This document shows, piece after piece, positions 6,534-10,561 of a stretch of 10,561 nucleotides of DNA (the first letter of the stretch is position 1; each line of letters begins with the position of its first letter). A program made the translations under genes and the position numbers. The notes below the pieces were generated by a model. The model was given only the letters and a program-made list of their open reading frames with translations. It was not told where the DNA came from and searched no databases. Source of the DNA: Candidatus Magasanikbacteria bacterium CG_4_10_14_0_2_um_filter_41_10 (GTDB lineage Bacteria; Patescibacteriota; Patescibacteriia; Magasanikbacterales; UBA922); the NCBI GenBank assembly GCA_002792995.1, contig PFPJ01000083.1, forward strand, positions 1 to 10,561, in the 5' to 3' direction.

Positions 6534-7280
6534 ATGAAGTATATTTTTCTTGTAGGATTTGTATTTTTTGCTGGCGTCGGGTGCTCACAGGTCTCAGAAC
6601 CAACATCAGAACCTCAGAAATCTGAGGTAGAACAAACTGTTGTAGTGCCGCCTTCAGATTTAGAAATATCATCCACTACACCGCAGGAAGCCATAGCGCC
6701 GCCATCGATAGAGGAAAGTACTTCTACACACATAACACCATCTATGCAAACATCATACAGCACATTGCCAGGACAAACAGATCTCGCATTTCAGTTTAAT
6801 GCTGTTGTGTTGCACACCAATAAGGGAGACATCACCGTATCGTTGTTTGCAGACAAATCACCAAAAACAGTCAATAATTTTTTGAATCTTGCACAAGCAG
6901 GGGAGTACACTGGTACAAAATTTCATCGAGTCATAAAAGATTTTATGATTCAGGGTGGTGATCCATTGTCAAAAGATGATAGTAAAAAATCTTCGTGGGG
7001 TACAGGTGGTCCAAACTATCGTTTTGAAGATGAGTTTAACGATGTCCCACTTGTTCGAGGGAGTCTCGCCATGGCAAATGCTGGTCCAAATACAAATGGA
7101 TCACAGTTTTTCATTGTAACGGCTCCTGAAACTTCATGGTTGAATGGCAAGCACACAAATTTTGGTGTTGTCACAACTGGCATGGATGTGGTGCAAAATA
7201 TCGAACAGTCTCCTACTGGATCACAAGATCAACCTATCAGTCCTATTGTCGTAGAACGTGTTGACCTTGTTTCTCTCTAA
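6534..7280 (+). CDS. Cyclophilin-type peptidyl-prolyl isomerase, predicted lipoprotein
   Basis: Cyclophilins catalyse cis-trans isomerisation of prolyl bonds. The domain covers about residues 89-246 of 248. Conserved landmarks are FHRVIKDFMIQGGDP (130-144) with the catalytic Arg132, Phe137 and Gln140; SLAMANAGPNTNGSQFFI (177-194) with Gln191 and Phe192; and LNGKHTNFGVV (203-213) with His207. The tryptophan of human CypA is Leu203 here, common in bacterial members. The N-terminus is a hydrophobic signal (3-16) ending in Gly-Val-Gly-Cys17, a relaxed lipobox, followed by a 65-residue Ser/Thr/Pro/Glu-rich linker. This predicts a lipid-anchored domain outside the cytoplasmic membrane. It lies 12 nt after atpD and 16 nt before atpC, so co-transcription is very likely. 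A GAGA element 7-10 nt upstream may be a weak Shine-Dalgarno site. Confidence 0.92.
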   Translation: MKYIFLVGFVFFAGVGCSQVSEPTSEPQKSEVEQTVVVPPSDLEISSTTPQEAIAPPSIEESTSTHITPSMQTSYSTLPGQTDLAFQFNAVVLHTNKGDITVSLFADKSPKTVNNFLNLAQAGEYTGTKFHRVIKDFMIQGGDPLSKDDSKKSSWGTGGPNYRFEDEFNDVPLVRGSLAMANAGPNTNGSQFFIVTAPETSWLNGKHTNFGVVTTGMDVVQNIEQSPTGSQDQPISPIVVERVDLVSL

Positions 7281-7296
7281 TGTTTAATTTACAGGT

Positions 7297-7713
7297 ATGA
7301 TTACCTTCAAGATTGTTACTCCAAATGGAGTTACATACGAAGACGATATAGAAAAAGTCACTATCCCTACAGGAGATGGCGAAATTACGGTTCTCGAAGG
7401 TCATGTTCCATTGGTATCGACGCTGAGTGCAGGAGAAATACTTGTACACAAAAATGGTCAAATTGTCCATCTCGCTGTGTCTACAGGGATACTCGAAATC
7501 AGACCAAATTCAGAAGTGTATCTTTTGGCAGACACATCTGAGCGTGCAGAAGATATTGATGTCGGACGTGCAGAAGCAGCAAAAGCTCGTGCAGAAGAAT
7601 TAATGAAACAAAAAGATGCACTTGCAGATGTTGATTTTGCTCGTATACAGGCTATGATAGAACGAGAAACCGCACGTATAGGTGTATCAAAGCGATATCG
7701 TGATGTGAAATAA
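7297..7713 (+). CDS. atpC: ATP synthase F1 subunit epsilon
   Basis: Epsilon binds gamma and the c-ring at the foot of the central stalk and can inhibit ATP hydrolysis. The N-terminal beta-sandwich (about residues 1-86) has the family pattern TGDGEITVLEGHVPLV (25-40). The C-terminal part (87-138) is an Ala/Glu/Arg-rich helical hairpin, so the regulatory arm is present. Length 138 matches E. coli (139). It is the last subunit gene but is separated from atpD by the cyclophilin gene. The start has AGGT immediately before ATG, too close for a Shine-Dalgarno site. The stop is followed by a new promoter rather than by a terminator, so transcripts from the operon may run into the next small gene and end at 7958. 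Confidence 0.95.
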   Translation: MITFKIVTPNGVTYEDDIEKVTIPTGDGEITVLEGHVPLVSTLSAGEILVHKNGQIVHLAVSTGILEIRPNSEVYLLADTSERAEDIDVGRAEAAKARAEELMKQKDALADVDFARIQAMIERETARIGVSKRYRDVK

Positions 7714-7730
7714 TCATCCACATGTCGTTG

Positions 7731-7760
7731 TTGACTGATAGTGTCTTCTCTTCGTATACT
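7731..7760 (+). promoter_or_regulatory. Promoter of the cysteine-rich miniprotein gene
   Basis: TTGACT (7731-7736) and TATACT (7755-7760) are 18 nt apart; a second TATACT lies at 7764-7769. Initiation near 7767 would give a leader of about 24 nt. The promoter lies just after the atpC stop and implies that the small gene can be expressed separately from the operon. Confidence 0.65.
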
Positions 7761-7779
7761 TTTTATACTAATAGTTTTT

Positions 7780-7783
7780 AGGA
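7780..7783 (+). promoter_or_regulatory. Canonical Shine-Dalgarno site of the miniprotein gene
   Basis: AGGA ends 7 nt before the ATG at 7791. It is the only well-placed Shine-Dalgarno site I can find before any gene in this window, and it supports both the reality of the small gene and the choice of the first Met over Met5. Confidence 0.6.
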
Positions 7784-7790
7784 AACAATT

Positions 7791-7937
7791 ATGACGGACG
7801 CAATGTGTCCTACGTGTGAGTCAGCACTTTGCCTGATCTGTGGTGGGTGTGATCTCTGCGGCACATGTGAATGTGTCGACGGCATCGATGACATCGACAT
7901 CGATGAACAAGTAGAAAAAGATGAAGAAATGGAGTAA
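7791..7937 (+). CDS. Eight-cysteine acidic miniprotein, function unknown
   Basis: I do not recognise this 48-residue protein. Its first 28 residues hold eight cysteines at 6, 9, 14, 17, 20, 23, 26 and 28. The opening is CPTC, and five successive CxxC steps follow from 14 to 26, ending in CEC. The remaining 20 residues have no cysteine and are strongly acidic (Asp/Glu with Ile), including a DDIDID run. There is no signal peptide, so it should be cytoplasmic and reduced, which fits metal binding (zinc, or an iron-sulfur or metallothionein-like cluster) better than disulfides. The spacing is not the classical CxxCxxCxxxCP ferredoxin motif. Support for a real gene comes from its own promoter, a Shine-Dalgarno site at 7 nt, the T before ATG, and an intrinsic terminator that starts inside its last codons. 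Confidence 0.75.
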   Translation: MTDAMCPTCESALCLICGGCDLCGTCECVDGIDDIDIDEQVEKDEEME

Positions 7938-7958
7938 TACTACTCCATTTCTTTTTTT
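7926..7958 (+). terminator. Intrinsic terminator overlapping the miniprotein stop codon
   Basis: GAAATGGAGTA (7926-7936) pairs perfectly with TACTCCATTTC (7941-7951) around a 4-nt loop, followed by seven T (7952-7958). Two more A-T pairs can extend the base of the stem. The stop codon (7935-7937) lies at the top of the 5' arm and loop. This is a textbook Rho-independent terminator and probably ends both the miniprotein message and read-through from the atp operon. Confidence 0.92.
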
Positions 7959-7966
7959 GGTAGGTT

Positions 7967-7977
7967 TGGTATATACT
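7967..7977 (+). promoter_or_regulatory. Extended -10 promoter of the membrane protein gene
   Basis: TGGTATATACT reads as an extended -10 (TG-n-TATATA) that overlaps the hexamer TATACT (7972-7977) seen in the other promoters. No good -35 is visible, as expected for extended -10 promoters; the T-run of the preceding terminator occupies that area. Initiation near 7983 would give a leader of about 38 nt. Confidence 0.5.
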
Positions 7978-8020
7978 CCATAGAGACCTTTCCCTCGTTT
8001 ATTCACCTATTACTTCTTCT

Positions 8021-8950
8021 ATGTCACAAGAACATGACACCGGAGCAAAGGATTTTTTCCTTCACCTCCTCAGCAGTATTACACTCTACTTGAGTGCAAT
8101 TGCATTCCTCATGGTCACCTTTCAGCTGATCAACTATCTCTTTCCAGAGGTGAGTGCTGATATCTGGCGCTATGATTATTCTAGTGGTGTCCTCCGCACA
8201 GGACTGTCTATGCTCATTATTACTCTGCCAGTATTCCTAGGTAGTAGAATCTTTCTTGGCAAGATGTATACAAAAGAGCCAGAGAGAAAAGCATTCAAAA
8301 TGCGAAAGTGGCTCATGTACCTGACGCTTTTTGTCGCAGCAATCATCGTTATCGTGACGCTCATCATGATTGTCAATACATTTTTGTCTGGTGAAATTTC
8401 GAGCCGATTTATGTTGAAAGCGCTCGCTACTATTGCTGTTGCAGCTCTTGTCTTTTCATACTATCTTCTCGATATAAAAGACGGACTCAACAAGCTAACA
8501 CGAAGTATCTATCTTTGGTCGACGAGCGTGGTAAGTGTTGCATTGATTGTAGGAACATTCTTTGTAGTCGGTACACCAGGAGAAGCTCGTCTGCAGCGTC
8601 TCGATAGTGAACGTGTTTCAGCATTGCAGTCTATTCAGTATCAAATCGAAAACTATTACACCACAAATAAAGAACTTCCTGAATCTCTCGATCAACTTGA
8701 TACAATTGCAATGACTGATTCAAATGTGACTGATCCTGTCACAGGTGAACAGTATGGATATAAGATAAATCAAGGAGACAACTACATGCTTTGTGCAACA
8801 TTTGACACCAATACGAAAGATACATCACGAAGAGATGGTAGTATGATGTCAAGTAATGATTGGCAACATCCTGCAGGTGAATATTGCTTTGCAAAGAGTG
8901 CACCCTTGTTAGGAAATGATTTTCCACCAGAAAAAACAATGGTGCGGTAA
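8021..8950 (+). CDS. DUF5671-like five-helix membrane protein with pseudopilin-like C-terminal domain
   Basis: The first two-thirds of this 309-residue protein is membrane-embedded, with hydrophobic helices at about 12-40, 58-80, 95-120, 130-150 and 164-184. The arrangement and sequence style resemble DUF5671 proteins, which are common in Candidate Phyla Radiation genomes and have no known function. After the last helix comes a soluble domain (185-309) that resembles the globular part of type II secretion or type IV pseudopilins. An Arg-x-x-Arg-Leu-x-Ser-x-Arg helix leads into QYQIENYYTTNKELPESLDQ (206-225), then a TDPVTGEQYGYKIN segment (237-250) and a YMLCATF strand. Cys258 and Cys289 could form a disulfide if this domain is external. 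The ATG at 8021 has no Shine-Dalgarno site. It forms its own transcription unit. Function is unknown; the family assignment is from memory of its general features. Confidence 0.8.
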   Translation: MSQEHDTGAKDFFLHLLSSITLYLSAIAFLMVTFQLINYLFPEVSADIWRYDYSSGVLRTGLSMLIITLPVFLGSRIFLGKMYTKEPERKAFKMRKWLMYLTLFVAAIIVIVTLIMIVNTFLSGEISSRFMLKALATIAVAALVFSYYLLDIKDGLNKLTRSIYLWSTSVVSVALIVGTFFVVGTPGEARLQRLDSERVSALQSIQYQIENYYTTNKELPESLDQLDTIAMTDSNVTDPVTGEQYGYKINQGDNYMLCATFDTNTKDTSRRDGSMMSSNDWQHPAGEYCFAKSAPLLGNDFPPEKTMVR

Positions 8951-8968
8951 CAAAAAAAACCTCTATAA

Positions 8969-9008
8969 ACAAGAAGACCCGACCGCATGATGCGCCGGGT
9001 CTTCTTGT
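8969..9008. terminator. 13-bp GC-rich hairpin after the membrane protein gene (possible terminator)
   Basis: ACAAGAAGACCCG (8969-8981) and CGGGTCTTCTTGT (8996-9008) pair perfectly; the loop holds an inner 4-bp stem CGCA/TGCG (8984-8987 with 8991-8994). It lies 18 nt after a stop codon, where a terminator would be expected. No T-run follows on the + strand; an A-run precedes it (8952-8959), which would give a U-run on the opposite strand 10 nt beyond the hairpin. Termination is therefore plausible but not classical. Confidence 0.45.
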
Positions 9009-9073
9009 CGAAGCGGGCGGGCGCGGCGGTCGGGTTGTAGCCGACTAAGCGGCGCGGTCTCCTTGTTTCTTCG
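9009..9073 (+). other. GC-rich foldable element between the membrane protein and flippase genes
   Basis: Bases 9009-9059 are about three-quarters G+C by hand count, in sharp contrast to the AT-rich surroundings. GTCGG (9029-9033) pairs with CCGAC (9041-9045), and CGAAG (9009-9013) can pair with CTTCG (9069-9073). GGTCTCCTTGT (9056-9066) is a one-mismatch copy of the 3' arm of the preceding hairpin (8998-9008) and could replace it. No tRNA features or open reading frame of interest are visible. It might be a structured leader, a small RNA or a decayed repeat. Confidence 0.35.
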
Positions 9074-9091
9074 CTAAACCTAGCGTATACT
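9063..9091 (+). promoter_or_regulatory. Promoter of the flippase gene
   Basis: TTGTTT (9063-9068) and TATACT (9086-9091) are exactly 17 nt apart. The -35 matches only at its first three bases, but the -10 is the same hexamer as in the other promoters of the window. Initiation near 9098 would leave about 30 nt before the ATG at 9129. Confidence 0.5.
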
Positions 9092-9128
9092 GAACACAGT
9101 TTTGTTAGTTGTTTATTGTTCATTGACC

Positions 9129-10556
9129 ATGGCTTCTACCGCAAAAAATACTCTCTTCATGACCATGGCTTCTGTCTTTCAGAAAGTCATTGCCTTCGCG
9201 TACTTCACTCTCATCGCCCGAAAGATCGGCGCATCTGGAACGGGGACGTACTTTTTTGCATTGTCATTTACCACAGTCTTCGTCGTCTTCGTCGATCTCG
9301 GTCTGACAAATGTCTTTATCCGAGAATCAGCAAAGGCAAAAGAAAAATTGGGAGAATACCTCAGTACTATTTTGTCTATCAAAATAGGGCTCGGACTGCT
9401 CAGCTATCTTGCCGCTATTATTGTCATCAATCTGATGGGCTACGATATAGAGACGCGACATCTGGTCTATCTATCCGCCGTGACCATGCTCCTGGATTCA
9501 CTCCACCTGACCCTCTACGGCTCACTGAGAGCTCTAGGAGAGCTCAAATACGAAGCAATGAGTATTGTTGGGAGTCAACTCCTTACGCTCGTTCTAGGGA
9601 CGTTTTTCTTGTATGCAGGGTTTCCTCTCATATACCTGATTCTTGCCTTTACTATCTCAAGTGCCGCAAATGTCCTGTTTGCTATTTTTATACTCAAAAC
9701 AAAACATCATCTTTCTCTCAGGCCTTCGTACAAGTCTGATGTCGCAAAGCATATTGCAAGAATTGCTATTCCATTTGCTCTTGCGGCAGTCTTCGCTCGC
9801 GTATATTCATATATTGATTCTATTTTGCTTTCCAAAATGATGGGAAATGAAGCTGTCGGCTTTTATAGCATTCCATATAAGATCACATACGCATTTCAAT
9901 TCATCCCGCTCGCACTCATCGCAGCACTGTATCCAAAGTTTAGCGAGTACTTTGCACATGACAAAAAGAAGCTTTCACAAGTGTTTGAGCAGGGGGTGAA
10001 ATATTTGCTCCTTATTGCAATGCCGATTGCGTTTGGGATTGCCGTCCTTTCAAAAGATATTGTCCTTCTTCTGTACACCGATGAATATTTACCATCAGTC
10101 TTGCCACTGCAAATTTTGATTATTAGCCTTATTTTTTCATATCTCAGTTTTCCTATTGGCGCATTTTTGAATGCTTGCGACAAGCAAAAAGCACAGACCA
10201 CTATTGTTGGTACCGTGATGGTGGTAAACATTGTATTGAATGTCCTCCTGATTCCTCGTCTCGGTGTAGCGGGTGCTGCAGTAGCCGCACTTGTCGGCAA
10301 TGTCCTGCTAACAGTCTTTGGCTATGTCATCGTCCCAAAAATTACGCATGTATCACATGGCTATATAGCAAAAACATTTTTTCAAATTTTGTTTTCAGCT
10401 GGAGGCATGGCGCTCGCGGTGTATGCCGTGAATACCCAAGTCAATTTCTTCTATGCTATACTTGTTGGTGCTGTGACCTATCCAATATTGCTGTTCCTGA
10501 CACGTTCTGTGCGTATGGGAGAGTTGAAGGAAGCGGTGCAGTTTATTAAAAAATAG
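9129..10556 (+). CDS. Polysaccharide-type flippase (PST/MATE superfamily, Wzx-like)
   Basis: This 475-residue protein is hydrophobic throughout, with about 12-14 membrane helices, and matches the oligosaccharide-lipid flippase group. The N-terminal pattern is typical: a KNTLFMTMASVFQKVIAF helix, then LIARKIGASGTGTYFFALS (28-46) and a VDLGLTNVFIRESAK segment, equivalent to the A-R-x-x-G, G-x-Y and D-x-G-L motifs of the family. Such proteins move undecaprenyl-linked sugars across the membrane for surface polysaccharide or glycoprotein synthesis; the substrate cannot be told. No glycosyltransferase is visible in the window to confirm the pathway. The frame is open back to a TTG at 9102, but family similarity fits the ATG at 9129. 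A second in-frame start 12 codons later (9165) has the same 14-nt context. This is the only gene here ending in TAG and the only one with C before ATG. Confidence 0.85.
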   Translation: MASTAKNTLFMTMASVFQKVIAFAYFTLIARKIGASGTGTYFFALSFTTVFVVFVDLGLTNVFIRESAKAKEKLGEYLSTILSIKIGLGLLSYLAAIIVINLMGYDIETRHLVYLSAVTMLLDSLHLTLYGSLRALGELKYEAMSIVGSQLLTLVLGTFFLYAGFPLIYLILAFTISSAANVLFAIFILKTKHHLSLRPSYKSDVAKHIARIAIPFALAAVFARVYSYIDSILLSKMMGNEAVGFYSIPYKITYAFQFIPLALIAALYPKFSEYFAHDKKKLSQVFEQGVKYLLLIAMPIAFGIAVLSKDIVLLLYTDEYLPSVLPLQILIISLIFSYLSFPIGAFLNACDKQKAQTTIVGTVMVVNIVLNVLLIPRLGVAGAAVAALVGNVLLTVFGYVIVPKITHVSHGYIAKTFFQILFSAGGMALAVYAVNTQVNFFYAILVGAVTYPILLFLTRSVRMGELKEAVQFIKK

Positions 10557-10557
10557 T

Positions 10558-10561
10558 ATGA
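10558..10561 (+). CDS. Start of a further gene, cut by the window end
   Basis: One base after the flippase stop, the sequence reads GT-ATGA, the same start context as most genes here. Only the first codon and one base are visible, so nothing can be said about the product. The one-base gap suggests coupling to the flippase gene. Confidence 0.35.

Noticed and set aside
8969..9073. tRNA or other standard RNA gene in the GC-rich spacer
   Set aside because: There is no GTTCRA-type T-loop, no acceptor stem of 7 bp at the right distance and no anticodon arm.
9102..9128. TTG start for the flippase at 9102
   Set aside because: It lies at or just past the expected transcription start, adds nine residues without family similarity, and an ATG follows at 9129.
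9116..9739. 207-residue open frame overlapping the flippase in another frame
   Set aside because: It is rich in Arg, Ser and Cys with no recognisable domain, while the other frame encodes a clear membrane transporter.
227..10556. Alternative genetic code with UGA read as glycine, as in some Patescibacteria
   Set aside because: All genes are full length under the standard bacterial code with GGN glycine codons; no in-frame UGA has to be read through. Absence of UGA stops in 13 genes alone is not evidence, since TAA dominates in AT-rich genomes.
1..10561. CRISPR arrays, insertion sequences, integrase or toxin-antitoxin genes
   Set aside because: No regularly spaced repeats, transposase-like frames or terminal inverted repeats were found.

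Overview
The window is an AT-rich bacterial segment read entirely on the + strand. It holds a complete F-type ATP synthase operon, a cysteine-rich miniprotein gene, a membrane protein gene with a DUF5671-like N-terminal half, and a PST/MATE-type flippase gene. The style points to a Candidate Phyla Radiation (Patescibacteria) genome, probably of the Parcubacteria side: compact genes, very little Shine-Dalgarno signal, reduced ATP synthase subunits (a delta of about 128 residues) and a DUF5671-like protein. This lineage call is an inference from style, not from a marker gene. Translation uses the standard bacterial code: every complete gene but one ends in TAA, the flippase ends in TAG, and no UGA is read through.

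Layout. Positions 1-226 are a leader with two tandem sigma70-type promoters that share the -10 hexamer TATACT, separated by a perfect 11-bp inverted repeat. Positions 227-7713 carry atpZ/I-like, atpB, atpE, atpF, atpH, atpA, atpG, atpD, a predicted lipoprotein cyclophilin, and atpC. The genes are tightly packed except around atpE, which is bracketed by two spacers (85 and 73 nt) that can fold. Positions 7714-7958 hold a separate promoter, a 48-residue protein with eight cysteines, and a strong intrinsic terminator whose stem overlaps the stop codon. Positions 7967-8950 hold a promoter and a five-helix membrane protein with a pseudopilin-like C-terminal domain. Positions 8951-9128 hold a GC-rich element with two mutually exclusive foldings, then a promoter. 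Positions 9129-10556 encode a polysaccharide-type flippase, followed one base later by the start of another gene that runs off the window.

How the parts work together. AtpB, AtpE and AtpF form the membrane rotor and stator, AtpH and AtpF the peripheral stalk, and AtpA, AtpG, AtpD and AtpC the F1 motor; the AtpZ/I-like protein probably helps c-ring assembly. The c subunit aligns without gaps to Na+-type c subunits and keeps the Glu-Ser-Thr-x-x-Tyr part of the Na+ site. It has a second carboxylate (Glu25) where Ilyobacter has Gln32, which suggests a two-carboxylate, possibly Na+-coupled rotor. The cyclophilin between atpD and atpC would be co-made with the enzyme but is predicted to be anchored on the outer face of the cytoplasmic membrane.

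The points most worth following up are the c-subunit ion site, the cyclophilin inside the operon, the eight-cysteine miniprotein, the near-universal U before AUG (often GU-AUG) that seems to replace Shine-Dalgarno sites, and the structured RNA around atpE and at 8969-9073.
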